The notes under the pieces are model-generated. The model was not told the origin of the DNA and did no database searches. It saw nothing but the letters and a program-made list of their open reading frames with translations. Both the position numbers and the translations under genes were made by a program. DNA of 64,000 nucleotides from Cloacibacterium sp047601505 (GTDB lineage: Bacteria > Bacteroidota > Bacteroidia > Flavobacteriales > Weeksellaceae): contig NZ_JASGJD010000001.1 in assembly GCF_047601505.1 (NCBI RefSeq), positions 682,001-746,000 on the forward strand, read 5' to 3'. This document shows positions 16,843 to 25,783 of this stretch, in pieces. Positions within the stretch are counted from its first letter, which is position 1. Each line of letters opens with the position of its first letter.

Positions 16843-18834
16843 ATGAAAGAAAAAAGCGGTTTTAATTGGTTTTATCTAGTGGTTCTTTTGATAATAGGAA
16901 TCACAGTATATCCATTACTAAATATGCAATCTAGTAAAACGGTTACAGAAAGTGGCGTTTTTACTCTATTAAAAGACAAAAAAATACAAAGAATTGTGGT
17001 GTACACAGATACACCTAGTGCAGATATTTATCTTACTAAAGAAGCAAAAGCAAAATTGGTAGATAAAGCTGACAATAAAACAGAAAATCCTCTTTTGCCT
17101 GCAATGAAACAAGGTCCAGATTATGAATTTAATTATGGTAACTTGCAATATTTTCAACAAAAGTTAGATAATTTCCAAAAAGCAAATCCTCAAGCAAGCA
17201 ATGTTGAGATTAAGTATGACGAAGCAGGTTCTTCTACTCAAAGTTTAATTGTAAATGCTTTAATTTGGTTTGGAATTATGGGGCTTATCTACTATTTCCT
17301 TTTCAGAAAAATGGGAGGAGCTGGTGGTCCTGGTGGGCAAATTTTTAGCATTGGTAAATCCAGAGCAAAACTTTTTGACGAAAACGAAAAAGTACAAGTT
17401 ACTTTCAAAGATGTTGCCGGATTAGAAGGTGCAAAAGAAGAAGTGCAAGAAGTAGTAGATTTTCTTAAAAATTCAGAAAAATATACAAAACTTGGAGGTA
17501 AAATTCCAAAAGGAGTTCTTTTGGTAGGGCCTCCAGGAACGGGTAAAACCTTATTGGCAAAAGCTGTGGCTGGAGAAGCAAAAGTTCCTTTTTTCTCATT
17601 ATCTGGTTCAGATTTTGTGGAAATGTTTGTGGGAGTTGGTGCTTCTAGAGTTAGAGATTTATTTGCTCAAGCTAAAGCAAAATCTCCAGCAATTATTTTT
17701 ATAGATGAAATAGACGCTATTGGTAGAGCAAGAGGAAAAGGAGGTTTCCAAGGAGGTAATGATGAGAGAGAAAATACGCTTAATCAACTTCTTACAGAAA
17801 TGGATGGTTTTGGTACAGATACCAATGTAATTGTGATGGCAGCTACCAACAGAGCAGATATTTTAGATAAAGCATTGTTAAGAGCTGGACGTTTTGACCG
17901 TTCTATCTATGTAGATTTACCAGAATTGCACGAAAGAAAAGAAATTTTTGATGTTCATTTAGCTAAAATTAAATTAGATAATGAAGTTGATAGAGATTTC
18001 TTGGCAAAACAAACTCCTGGTTTTTCTGGTGCTGATATAGCCAATGTTTGTAATGAAGCAGCACTAATTGCCGCTAGAAATGAACACGAAACCGTTACAA
18101 AACAAGATTTCTTAGACGCTGTAGATAGAATTATCGGCGGTCTTGAAAAGAAAAATAAAGCCATAAAACCATCTGAAAAGAAAAGAATTGCATTCCACGA
18201 AGCTGGACATGCTACAGTTTCTTGGTTGTTAGAACACGCTGCTCCGCTTCTTAAAGTTACTATTGTACCAAGAGGAAGAAGTTTAGGCGCGGCTTGGTAT
18301 TTGCCAGAAGAAAGACAAATTAATACTACAGAACAGCTTTTAGACGAAATGTGTTCTTTGCTTGGTGGTAGAGCTGCAGAGCAAGTAGCATTAGGGAACT
18401 ATTCTACTGGCGCTCAAAACGATTTAGAAAGAGCTTACAAACAAGCCAATGCAATGGTTACCATCTATGGATTGAGTGATAAAGTGGGACATCTTTCTTA
18501 TTATGACAGTTCTGGTCAATCAGATTATTCTTTTTCAAAACCTTATTCTGAAAAAACTGCTGAAATTATTGATGACGAAATTAAAGATTTTATCGATAAA
18601 CAATATACCAGAGCAATCAATATTCTTACAGAGAATAGAGATAAATTAGATGCTCTTGCTCAAAAATTATTAGATAAAGAAGTTATTTTTAGAGAAGATT
18701 TAGAAGAAATTTTCGGAAAAAGAGCTTGGGACCCAGAATTAACCGAGAAACCAGTTACTCAAACTGTGGAAGCTGAAACTCCTGAAACTGAAGAGAAAAT
18801 CTCTGAAGAAAATCCGCAAGAAGCTCAGAATTAA
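16843..18834 (+). CDS. ftsH: ATP-dependent zinc metalloprotease FtsH
   Basis: 663 residues. Membrane-anchored AAA protease that degrades misfolded membrane proteins and short-lived regulators. Two helices flank the periplasmic domain (about 6-24 and 133-153). AAA motifs: Walker A GPPGTGKT near residue 228, Walker B IIFIDEIDAIG, second region of homology NRADILDKALLRAGRFDR. The protease site is HEAGH near 452 with the third zinc ligand Asp in the later NDLERAYKQA region. The C-terminal tail is Glu/Pro/Thr-rich. In other bacteria FtsH controls LPS synthesis; here it lies next to phospholipid genes. Confidence 0.97.
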   Translation: MKEKSGFNWFYLVVLLIIGITVYPLLNMQSSKTVTESGVFTLLKDKKIQRIVVYTDTPSADIYLTKEAKAKLVDKADNKTENPLLPAMKQGPDYEFNYGNLQYFQQKLDNFQKANPQASNVEIKYDEAGSSTQSLIVNALIWFGIMGLIYYFLFRKMGGAGGPGGQIFSIGKSRAKLFDENEKVQVTFKDVAGLEGAKEEVQEVVDFLKNSEKYTKLGGKIPKGVLLVGPPGTGKTLLAKAVAGEAKVPFFSLSGSDFVEMFVGVGASRVRDLFAQAKAKSPAIIFIDEIDAIGRARGKGGFQGGNDERENTLNQLLTEMDGFGTDTNVIVMAATNRADILDKALLRAGRFDRSIYVDLPELHERKEIFDVHLAKIKLDNEVDRDFLAKQTPGFSGADIANVCNEAALIAARNEHETVTKQDFLDAVDRIIGGLEKKNKAIKPSEKKRIAFHEAGHATVSWLLEHAAPLLKVTIVPRGRSLGAAWYLPEERQINTTEQLLDEMCSLLGGRAAEQVALGNYSTGAQNDLERAYKQANAMVTIYGLSDKVGHLSYYDSSGQSDYSFSKPYSEKTAEIIDDEIKDFIDKQYTRAINILTENRDKLDALAQKLLDKEVIFREDLEEIFGKRAWDPELTEKPVTQTVEAETPETEEKISEENPQEAQN

Positions 18835-18857
18835 TATCTTAAAAAATAGATAAATTT

Positions 18858-18899
18858 AATCCCAATTGATTTGTAAATAATAATCAATTGGGATTTTTT
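18858..18899 (+). terminator. Intrinsic terminator after ftsH
   Basis: Perfect 14-bp stem AATCCCAATTGATT / AATCAATTGGGATT with a 10-nt loop and a six-T tract. Confidence 0.85.
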
Positions 18900-18914
18900 C
18901 TTTTTTGCAATTTA

Positions 18915-18922
18915 TATCTTTG
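18915..18922 (+). promoter_or_regulatory. TAnnTTTG box, first of two before the LUD gene
   Basis: TATCTTTG, 67 nt upstream of the LUD gene start and just after the ftsH terminator. Confidence 0.4.
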
Positions 18923-18950
18923 ATATATAGCAAGTTTCTAAATTATTTTA

Positions 18951-18958
18951 TATTTTTG
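18951..18958 (+). promoter_or_regulatory. TAnnTTTG box, second of two before the LUD gene
   Basis: TATTTTTG, 31 nt upstream of the TTG start at 18990; the closer and more likely promoter. Confidence 0.5.
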
Positions 18959-18989
18959 TTGTTAGCTAAATTTTTAAATTAATAAAAAG

Positions 18990-19571
18990 TTGAGTATATT
19001 CAAGAAGTTTGTTAGCAAAATCCTAAATCAGGAAGAGCCGGAGGATGAAAGCAACGTTACCAAATTGGCAGATCAGTTAAAAAATGCTGATCTTGATTAT
19101 AAGTTTGCTCAACTTTTCACTACTTCTGGTGGTTTTTTCAATTATTGCGGAGACGAAGCCGAAGCTTTGCATACGCTTAATCAAATTGTGAAAATTGAAG
19201 GAGTTAGCAATGTTTTTTGTTGCGACGAAGATTTGCAAAATTTTCTTAATGTTACCAAAACTCATTTTACCAATACTTTAGATATTAATAATGATGCTGC
19301 TTTCATTACTTGCGAATTTCTTATCGCTTTTGATGGAAGAATAATGCTTTCTGCCAATAATATCTTACATTATCACTCTTCCAGATTGCCAGAAAAAATT
19401 ATTATTATGGCGAATGTTTCTCAGATTGTGAGCAACCTTAATGAAGCGATGATGAAAATTAAAAGAAGAGGAAATGTAAGAAATCTTACCTCTATTAGCG
19501 GAAGCCAATCAAAATTAGATTCTCCTAATCAAGATAATTCTAAACTTTTCTTACTTTTGCTGGAAGATTAA
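18990..19571 (+). CDS. LUD-domain protein (LutC/YkgG-like)
   Basis: 193 residues. The region about 40-190 has the LUD pattern, including ITCEFLIAFDGRIMLSANN, LPEKIIIMANVSQIVSNLNEAM and a C-terminal LFLLLLED. LUD proteins of the LutC type are associated with L-lactate oxidation, but here there is no lutA or lutB; stand-alone copies are common in Flavobacteriia next to lipid genes, so lactate use should not be assumed. The start codon is TTG (18990), chosen because MSIFKKFVSKILN is the expected N-terminus and no in-frame ATG precedes it. The next gene, cdsA, follows by 44 bp. Confidence 0.8.
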   Translation: MSIFKKFVSKILNQEEPEDESNVTKLADQLKNADLDYKFAQLFTTSGGFFNYCGDEAEALHTLNQIVKIEGVSNVFCCDEDLQNFLNVTKTHFTNTLDINNDAAFITCEFLIAFDGRIMLSANNILHYHSSRLPEKIIIMANVSQIVSNLNEAMMKIKRRGNVRNLTSISGSQSKLDSPNQDNSKLFLLLLED

Positions 19572-19615
19572 TTTCTTCAAATTATTGGGATTTACCTTTT
19601 TCAAATTATTTCAAA

Positions 19616-20485
19616 TTGGATAAAAATTTAATTCAAAGATTATTTTCGGGAGCAATTTATGGGTTGCTTATTTTTTTGTGTACTACAGATTACGGAGCGA
19701 AATTAGTAAATGTTATTTCTCCTAATTTAGTAAAACAAGAACAACTATATTACGGTTTAATAACCTTTTTTGTAGCAGTAGGAGCTTATGAATGCGTTAA
19801 AATAATGAAATTTGATAGCGCTTTGTATAAATGGTTGGTGTTTCCAGTTATTATTTTTGTTTACTACAAATTATTTACTATAAGATATTTTAATCAAGGT
19901 TTTTATTTTAACTATAATTTGTCCGAAATTTTAGCTTTATCACTCATTATAATTGCCTGCATTACTTTATTCAGATTCTCATCAGAATTATACTATGACG
20001 AAGGCAAATTGATATTCACGGTAATCTACGTTTCACTTCCTTTTGGTTTTGCTTTGGGCTTACCGAAATTTTACGATGGTACTTTTACTTGGGAAGTTTT
20101 CTTATTATTTGTGTTAATTTGGAGTAGCGATTCTTTTGCTTATTTTACAGGAAGATTATTCGGGAAGCACAAAATGGCACCGAAAATTTCACCTAAAAAA
20201 ACGTGGGAAGGATTTGTTGGCGGAGTAATTTTTACTTTAATTTTAGGATATTTCATCGAGCTAAAATTTCCAGAATTAAGAGGAAATTGGATAATTGTAG
20301 GTTTTTTGGTATCTGTTTTTGCGCCAATTGGTGATTTGGTAGAAAGTCAGTTAAAGAGAACTTTTGGTGTTAAAGACAGTGGAAACATCATTCCCGGACA
20401 TGGTGGCGTTTTAGATAGATTAGATAGTTTTATAATCGCCGCACCTGTTGTATATTTGTATTTTATTTTAGAAAATTTATTTTAA
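19616..20485 (+). CDS. cdsA: Phosphatidate cytidylyltransferase
   Basis: 289 residues, an integral membrane enzyme that makes CDP-diacylglycerol from phosphatidic acid and CTP. About eight helices are visible. The signature near the C-terminus is present: APIGDLVESQLKRTFGVKDSGNIIPGHGGVLDRLDS, preceded by SPKKTWEGFVGG. The start is TTG at 19616 (MDKNLIQRLFSGAIYG). It is followed 13 bp later by psd; together they supply phosphatidylethanolamine precursors, with the serine transferase step encoded elsewhere. Confidence 0.94.
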   Translation: MDKNLIQRLFSGAIYGLLIFLCTTDYGAKLVNVISPNLVKQEQLYYGLITFFVAVGAYECVKIMKFDSALYKWLVFPVIIFVYYKLFTIRYFNQGFYFNYNLSEILALSLIIIACITLFRFSSELYYDEGKLIFTVIYVSLPFGFALGLPKFYDGTFTWEVFLLFVLIWSSDSFAYFTGRLFGKHKMAPKISPKKTWEGFVGGVIFTLILGYFIELKFPELRGNWIIVGFLVSVFAPIGDLVESQLKRTFGVKDSGNIIPGHGGVLDRLDSFIIAAPVVYLYFILENLF

Positions 20486-20498
20486 GGACATAAAAATT

Positions 20499-21152
20499 AT
20501 GAAACTTCATAAAGAAAGTAAAGGAACCATTGTTGTAGCAACTATTATTGTTGCTTTGTTTACCTTTTTATCGGTACATTATTTAGAAATGTATTCTCTA
20601 GTTGTAATTGTTCCGTTGTTTGTATTATATGGTTTGGTTTTCTGGTTTTTCAGAGTTCCTAAAAGAGAAATTTTAGACCATAAAGAAAATGTAATAGCAC
20701 CAGTTGACGGAAAAGTGGTGATGATAAAAGAAGTTTTCGAAGACGAATTTTTAAAAGATAAAGCTATACAAGTTTCTATATTTATGTCTCCGCTTAATGT
20801 ACATATTTGTAGATATCCTGTTTCTGGAAATGTAATTTACAAGAAATATCATCCCGGAAAATATTTAGTAGCGTGGCACGAAAAATCTTCAACTGAAAAC
20901 GAAAGAACTACAGTTGCTATAGAAAGCAGAACCAATCATAAAGTGGTGTTTCGTCAAATTGCGGGTTATGTAGCGCGTAGAATTGTTTTCTATTGTACTT
21001 TGGGAGACGAAGCAAAAGCGGGACATGAGTTTGGCTTCATTAAATTCGGTTCTAGAATGGATGTTTTCTTACCTTTAGATTCAGAAATTATCTGTAAAAT
21101 TGGTGATAAAACCAAAGGCGGTGTAGATATAATCGCTAGAATGAAGGAATAA
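20499..21152 (+). CDS. psd: Phosphatidylserine decarboxylase proenzyme (short form)
   Basis: 217 residues, the short PSD form that produces phosphatidylethanolamine. Two N-terminal helices (about 10-50) anchor it. Family features are APVDGKVV, SIFMSPLNVHICRYPVSG, YHPGKYLVAWHEKSSTENERT, and the self-cleavage site Gly-Ser in IKFGSRMDVF near residue 184, where the Ser becomes the pyruvoyl group. It is cotranscribed with cdsA. Confidence 0.93.
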   Translation: MKLHKESKGTIVVATIIVALFTFLSVHYLEMYSLVVIVPLFVLYGLVFWFFRVPKREILDHKENVIAPVDGKVVMIKEVFEDEFLKDKAIQVSIFMSPLNVHICRYPVSGNVIYKKYHPGKYLVAWHEKSSTENERTTVAIESRTNHKVVFRQIAGYVARRIVFYCTLGDEAKAGHEFGFIKFGSRMDVFLPLDSEIICKIGDKTKGGVDIIARMKE

Positions 21153-21154
21153 AG

Positions 21155-21195
21155 TTCACGCAAAGGCGTAAAATTTATAACGCAAAGAGCGCAAA
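21155..21195. repeat. CGCAAAG-type short repeat
   Basis: Two imperfect copies of the unit ACGCAAAG/AGCGCAAA lie between the psd stop and its terminator, and the terminator stem itself contains CCGCAAAGA. Repeats built on CGCAAAG are familiar in flavobacterial intergenic DNA. Confidence 0.5.
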
Positions 21196-21200
21196 AAAAT

Positions 21201-21237
21201 AAAAACCGCAAAGAACTAAATCTTTGCGGTTTTTTTA
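21201..21237. terminator. Bidirectional intrinsic terminator between psd and the ABC exporter
   Basis: Perfect 14-bp stem AAAAACCGCAAAGA / TCTTTGCGGTTTTT with a 6-nt loop and T-tracts on both strands, between convergent genes. Confidence 0.85.
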
Positions 21238-21277
21238 TGTTTGAATATCAGAAATTTATAAAATCTTTGTTCAAATT

Positions 21278-23110
21278 CTACCCAAAATTCTGCAATTCTA
21301 CCAATTTTTTATAGGTTCCGTTGTGCGTCATCAATTCATCGTGAGTGCCTTGTTCTACAATTTCACCACGTTCCATTACTACAATTAAATCTGCTTTTTG
21401 AATGGTAGATAAACGGTGCGCAATTACCAAAGAAGTTCTATTTTCCATCATTTTATCTAGTGCATCTTGTACAAATCTCTCAGATTCTGTGTCTAAGGCA
21501 GATGTAGCTTCGTCTAGAATCATAATTGGAGGATTTTTAAGAACAGCTCTCGCAATGGAAAGTCTCTGTTTTTGTCCGCCCGAAAGTTTACTTCCGTCAT
21601 CTCCAATATTGGTTTGGTATTGTTCTGGCAAGTTTTCTATAAATTGATGCGCATTCGCAATTTTAGCAGCATTGATTACTTCAGCTTCTGAAGCATCGGG
21701 TTTTCCCATCAAAATGTTGTTGTAAACAGAATCGTTAAATAAAACCGATTCTTGGGTAACCATCCCAAGAAGTTTACGGAATTTTTCTAAATTCAAGTGC
21801 TTGATGTTGTTGCCATCAATTAGAATTTCACCGTTGCTAACGTCATAAAATCTGGTCAAAAGATTGGCAATGGTAGATTTTCCGCTTCCAGATTGTCCTA
21901 CCAAAGCTACTGTTTTTCCTTTCGGAATGCTAAGGTTGAATTTTTTCAGGATTTGATGTTCTCCATCATAAGTGAAATCTACTTTTTTGAATTCAATTCT
22001 ATCATTTAAAGTAGAAATTTCGATAGGATTGTCTATTTCTTCTACTTTTAAATCGTAATCTAAAACTTCTAAAACTCTTTGTACCGCAGGAATTCCGCCT
22101 TGAATGTTAGAAATTGCAGCAGATAATCTTTTAGCAGGTTCTAAAATCTGAAAAAATATTGCAATAAAACCAATGAAAGTTACCGCATCCATAGTGTGTT
22201 TTTCCAGAATTTGAATTCCTGCAAACCAAGTGATTAACAAAATGGTAACCGAACCAAGAAATTCTGAACTTGGAGATGCCAATTCTCTTCTTCTGCTCAT
22301 TCCGATGGCGTATTTTTGCCAATTGCTGGTAGTTTTTTCGAATCTTTGATTTAAAATTTTATCAGCGTTAAAAATCTTGATAATTTTTGAAGATTTCAAC
22401 GTTTCATCTACCAAAGAAAACAATCCTCCCAATTCTTCCTGAGCTTTCTTAGATTGTTTTTTGAGGCTTTTTCCTACCCAAGAAATAATTCCGCCCATTA
22501 CAGGGAAAACCAATAGTGAAAAGAGCGTTAAACTTGGCGAAAGCGCAAAAAGAGTGATTAATGAACCAATTATCATAAAAGGTGCGTTGATTAAATCTAC
22601 CAAACTTCCCATGATTGAGTTTTCTACGTTTCCTACATCGTTGGAAATTCTACTCATCATATCGCCTTTTCTTTGCTCTGTAAAGAAAGAAACTGGTAAT
22701 TTTAAAAATTTGTGATAAACATTGGTTCGGAGGTCTTTGGTAACGCCTACTCTGTAATTTACCAACGAAAAAGCACCTAAATATCTCGAAATATTTCTTA
22801 GTAAAAATGCAACAGCAGTTACTATGCAAAGCAGAGCCAGAACTTTTATTGGTCCATTTTCATGAATTTTTTCTTGAATGGTGTATAATGCTAAATCTTT
22901 TAAATAATCGAAATACTTAATAAAGCTTCCAGAGAACTGAGGTTTTTCTATTTTTTCTGTTTTTACATTAAAAATCATTTGTAAAACAGGAAGCATTACA
23001 ATGATAGAAAATATCTGAAAAAATGAATATAAAAGGTTGAAAAAAATACTAGAGAAAAGGTATTTTCTGTGAGGTTTTGCAATGCGCAATATTCTTTTTA
23101 GTGGACTCAT
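21278..23110 (-). CDS. ABC exporter, MsbA-like (fused TMD-NBD)
   Basis: 610 residues. Six transmembrane helices span about 20-340, including RISNDVGNVE, a conserved intracellular-loop element. The ATPase domain (about 370-605) has Walker A GQSGSGKST, signature LSGGQKQRLSIARA, Walker B ILDEATSALD and the switch His in IAHRLSTI. Half-transporters of this type work as homodimers; the closest characterised role is lipid A-core flipping by MsbA, but multidrug export is also possible. Monocistronic. Confidence 0.88.
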   Translation of the reverse strand: MSPLKRILRIAKPHRKYLFSSIFFNLLYSFFQIFSIIVMLPVLQMIFNVKTEKIEKPQFSGSFIKYFDYLKDLALYTIQEKIHENGPIKVLALLCIVTAVAFLLRNISRYLGAFSLVNYRVGVTKDLRTNVYHKFLKLPVSFFTEQRKGDMMSRISNDVGNVENSIMGSLVDLINAPFMIIGSLITLFALSPSLTLFSLLVFPVMGGIISWVGKSLKKQSKKAQEELGGLFSLVDETLKSSKIIKIFNADKILNQRFEKTTSNWQKYAIGMSRRRELASPSSEFLGSVTILLITWFAGIQILEKHTMDAVTFIGFIAIFFQILEPAKRLSAAISNIQGGIPAVQRVLEVLDYDLKVEEIDNPIEISTLNDRIEFKKVDFTYDGEHQILKKFNLSIPKGKTVALVGQSGSGKSTIANLLTRFYDVSNGEILIDGNNIKHLNLEKFRKLLGMVTQESVLFNDSVYNNILMGKPDASEAEVINAAKIANAHQFIENLPEQYQTNIGDDGSKLSGGQKQRLSIARAVLKNPPIMILDEATSALDTESERFVQDALDKMMENRTSLVIAHRLSTIQKADLIVVMERGEIVEQGTHDELMTHNGTYKKLVELQNFG

Positions 23111-23188
23111 TTAATTTTAGGAATAATTTGCAAAACTACGGAAAAATAAAATGTGATGATGTGATAATTTGTTGATATGCGAATAATA

Positions 23189-23217
23189 AAAAACAGCTTC
23201 GTTTCCGAAACTGTTTT
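23189..23217 (-). terminator. Intrinsic terminator after DUF4293 gene
   Basis: AAAACAG...TTCG / CGAA...CTGTTTT hairpin with one mismatch, followed on the minus strand by a T-run. Confidence 0.7.
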
Positions 23218-23243
23218 CACTCAAAATAAATCGTTGGTAAGAT

Positions 23244-23633
23244 TTATCGAATTCTGTCCACAGATTTTACGAGTTTCTCGTCTTTTCTAATGTAAATGTT
23301 TGCCATAAACAAACAGAACAAAGAAATGGGAGGGAATGCTAACTCAATACCTTTCTCAGGAAAACTAATTCCTCCAGATAAATTTAGTAGCCAATAAATC
23401 AATAAACCAGTCAACAAAACGTTTATGAAGATGTTGATATTATTCAACAAAATCTGTCTTACTCTCTTTTTGTAACTGAAAATAGATACTATTGCCAATA
23501 AAAATGACACCAAACTAAGGGAAGCAACAATATAAATGCTCCCAAAAAGTTCTACATCTAAACCTTGAAAATGTAGCACAACCTGCGCTATCACTACAAT
23601 TAGCAAAAAAATGGTTTGTATTCTTTGTATCAT
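23244..23633 (-). CDS. DUF4293 membrane protein
   Basis: 129 residues with four predicted helices, starting MIQRIQTIFLLIVVIAQVVLHF, the usual opening of DUF4293. An upstream in-frame ATG at 23663 is less likely because the promoter box TATTTTTG (23641-23648) lies between the two; transcription from it would start at or next to the ATG at 23633, giving a leaderless mRNA. Divergent from rho, as often seen in this group. Function unknown. Confidence 0.85.
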   Translation of the reverse strand: MIQRIQTIFLLIVVIAQVVLHFQGLDVELFGSIYIVASLSLVSFLLAIVSIFSYKKRVRQILLNNINIFINVLLTGLLIYWLLNLSGGISFPEKGIELAFPPISLFCLFMANIYIRKDEKLVKSVDRIR

Positions 23634-23640
23634 TTCTTTG

Positions 23641-23648
23641 CAAAAATA
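23641..23648 (-). promoter_or_regulatory. TAnnTTTG box adjoining the DUF4293 start
   Basis: Minus-strand TATTTTTG, 7 nt before the ATG at 23633; supports the shorter start. Confidence 0.6.
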
Positions 23649-23679
23649 AAATTTTTTTTGCACTTTATCAAAAATAATG

Positions 23680-23687
23680 TAGATTTG
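23680..23687 (+). promoter_or_regulatory. TAnnTTTG promoter box for rho
   Basis: TAGATTTG, 90 nt before the rho ATG. The leader between contains the short inverted repeat GAATC-gccc-GATTC (about 23713-23726). Confidence 0.55.
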
Positions 23688-23777
23688 CAGTATAACAATT
23701 CATAAAAAAGGAGAATCGCCCGATTCAACTTTCTTACTTACAATTACTTATATTTATTACAACATTTCACACATTTT

Positions 23778-25604
23778 ATGTTTAATATCGAAACGTTAAG
23801 GTCAAAATCCTTACCGGAATTGACTAAAATCTCTAAAGATTTAGGCGTTAAAATTCCTAAAGGCAGTACAAAAGATGAAGTTGTATTTGCTCTTCTAGAT
23901 TTTCAGGCTTCTAATCCTAAACAAACTAAGGAATATTATAACGCTACAGAAACCAATATGGAAGAAAAAGTAGAAAAACCTGCAGTTGCTAAAACAACAA
24001 AAGCTAAACCTAAGGCTGCGCCTAGAAAGAAAGCAGAAAAACCAGCAGAACTTTCCCAAGAAACTGCTGAAGCAAAAGTTGAAGTTGCAGAGCCAAAGCA
24101 AGAATCAGTAGCTGTAGAAGAAACACCTGTGGCAGAAGAAAAACCTCAGGAAGAAATAGCACCTGCAAGAAAACAAAGAAAAAGAATTGCCCCAGCAGTT
24201 GAAGAAGCTATAAAAGAAGAAGCTGTAGCTGTGGTTGAAGAAAAACCGAAAGAAGAAGAAAAGCCAGCTGAAACTACGGTTTCGCCTGTTGCGCCTCAGC
24301 AGAAGCAACAAAACCAACAAAGAAAACAGCCTCAACAGAATCAGAATCAAAACCAAAATAATAACAAAAATAAAAACCGTCATCAAAACGGTAACCAAAA
24401 TAACCAGAACAATCAACAACAAAATTCTCAAAATAACAATAATCAAAATGAAGCAGCGGAAGAAATTCCTGCTAAAAAAGAATTCAATTTTGATAATATC
24501 GTAGTTGTAGAAGGTGTTTTGGAGATTCTTCCAGATAATTACGGATTCCTTCGTTCCTCAGATTTCAGTTATATTTCTTCTCCAGATGATGTGTTTGTAT
24601 CTACACAACAGATTAGAAATTATGGTTTGAAAACAGGTGATACTGTAAAAGGAATTGTAAGGTTGCCAAAAGAAGGAGAAAAATATTTTTCGCTTCAAAG
24701 AGCTTTAGAAGTTAACGGGAGAGATTTAGATTTTATAAAAGATAGAGTTACTTTTGAATATCTTACGCCACTTTTTCCTCAAGAGAAATTTAATTTAGCG
24801 GGTAAAAACGCAACCATTTCCACAAGGATTGTAGATTTATTTACGCCAATTGGTAAAGGACAACGTGCAATGATTGTTGCTCAGCCAAAAACGGGTAAAA
24901 CGATGTTGCTGAAGGATATAGCAAATTCTATTTCGGCAAATCATCCAGAAGCATATATGATGATTCTTTTGATTGATGAAAGACCAGAAGAAGTAACAGA
25001 TATGTCTAGAAGTGTAAATGCAGAAGTTATTGCATCTACTTTTGACGAAAGTGCCGAAAAACACGTTAAAGTTGCCAATTTGGTTTTAGCAAAAGCACAA
25101 AGAATGGTAGAATGTGGACATGATGTGGTGATTCTTTTAGATTCAATTACAAGATTAGCAAGAGCTTATAATACGGTAACTCCAGCTTCTGGTAAAGTGC
25201 TTTCTGGTGGTGTAGATGCTAATGCAATGCACAAGCCGAAAAGATTCTTCGGGGCAGCTAGAAAAATTGAAAACGGAGGTTCATTAACAATTATTGCAAC
25301 AGCTCTTATTGATACAGGTTCTAAAATGGATGAAGTAATCTTTGAAGAATTTAAAGGAACTGGGAATATGGAACTTCAATTAGATAGAAAAATTTCTAAC
25401 AAACGTATTTTCCCGGCAGTAGATTTAGTGGCTTCTTCTACCAGAAGAGACGATTTGCTACACGATGAAACCACACAACAAAGAATGTGGATTTTACGTA
25501 AATATTTAGCAGACATGAATCCTTTGGAAGCGATGGAATTTGTACACAAACAAATGCAAATGACCAGAAATAACGAAGAATTCTTGATGAGCATGAATAA
25601 ATAG
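23778..25604 (+). CDS. rho: Transcription termination factor Rho with long disordered insertion
   Basis: 608 residues against about 420 in E. coli. Residues 1-45 are the Rho N-terminal SAP-like helix bundle (LRSKSLPELTKISKDLGV). Residues about 55-235 are an inserted low-complexity region: first Lys/Glu/Ala/Pro-rich, then about 173-226 almost only Gln and Asn with scattered Lys. The RNA-binding cold-shock fold starts at about 240 (VEGVLEILPDNYGFLRS). The ATPase has Walker A AQPKTGKT, Walker B ILLIDERPEEVTDM, Q-loop and R-loop (SGGVDANAMHKPKRFFGAARKIENGGSLTI..., RKISNKRIFPAVDL). Inserted N-terminal regions are typical of Bacteroidetes Rho, and one in Bacteroides has been reported to drive condensate formation. 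Confidence 0.96.
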   Translation: MFNIETLRSKSLPELTKISKDLGVKIPKGSTKDEVVFALLDFQASNPKQTKEYYNATETNMEEKVEKPAVAKTTKAKPKAAPRKKAEKPAELSQETAEAKVEVAEPKQESVAVEETPVAEEKPQEEIAPARKQRKRIAPAVEEAIKEEAVAVVEEKPKEEEKPAETTVSPVAPQQKQQNQQRKQPQQNQNQNQNNNKNKNRHQNGNQNNQNNQQQNSQNNNNQNEAAEEIPAKKEFNFDNIVVVEGVLEILPDNYGFLRSSDFSYISSPDDVFVSTQQIRNYGLKTGDTVKGIVRLPKEGEKYFSLQRALEVNGRDLDFIKDRVTFEYLTPLFPQEKFNLAGKNATISTRIVDLFTPIGKGQRAMIVAQPKTGKTMLLKDIANSISANHPEAYMMILLIDERPEEVTDMSRSVNAEVIASTFDESAEKHVKVANLVLAKAQRMVECGHDVVILLDSITRLARAYNTVTPASGKVLSGGVDANAMHKPKRFFGAARKIENGGSLTIIATALIDTGSKMDEVIFEEFKGTGNMELQLDRKISNKRIFPAVDLVASSTRRDDLLHDETTQQRMWILRKYLADMNPLEAMEFVHKQMQMTRNNEEFLMSMNK

Positions 25605-25630
25605 AAATTCAAATTGAAAATATGATAAAG

Positions 25631-25659
25631 AGAATGTGTTTTTGCACATTCTTTTTTTT
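25631..25659 (+). terminator. Intrinsic terminator after rho
   Basis: Stem AGAATGTG / CACATTCT with a 6-nt loop and eight T. Confidence 0.85.
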
Positions 25660-25753
25660 GTGGAGTAAACTTTATTGAGTTGTGTTCGTTTTCATCAATG
25701 ATATTTATAAAATATTTAAAAAATAATGTAAAGGTTTTGTTTTTAAGATTTAT

Positions 25754-25761
25754 TATCTTTG
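25754..25761 (+). promoter_or_regulatory. TAnnTTTG promoter box for superoxide dismutase
   Basis: TATCTTTG, 22 nt before the ATG at 25784. Confidence 0.6.
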
Positions 25762-25783
25762 ATGCAATAAAAATTTAAAAATT

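Noticed and set aside
24105..24446. 113-residue minus-strand frame rich in Leu, Ile, Phe
   Set aside because: It is the antisense of the low-complexity Gln/Asn/Lys/Glu region of rho; composition is a by-product of those codons.
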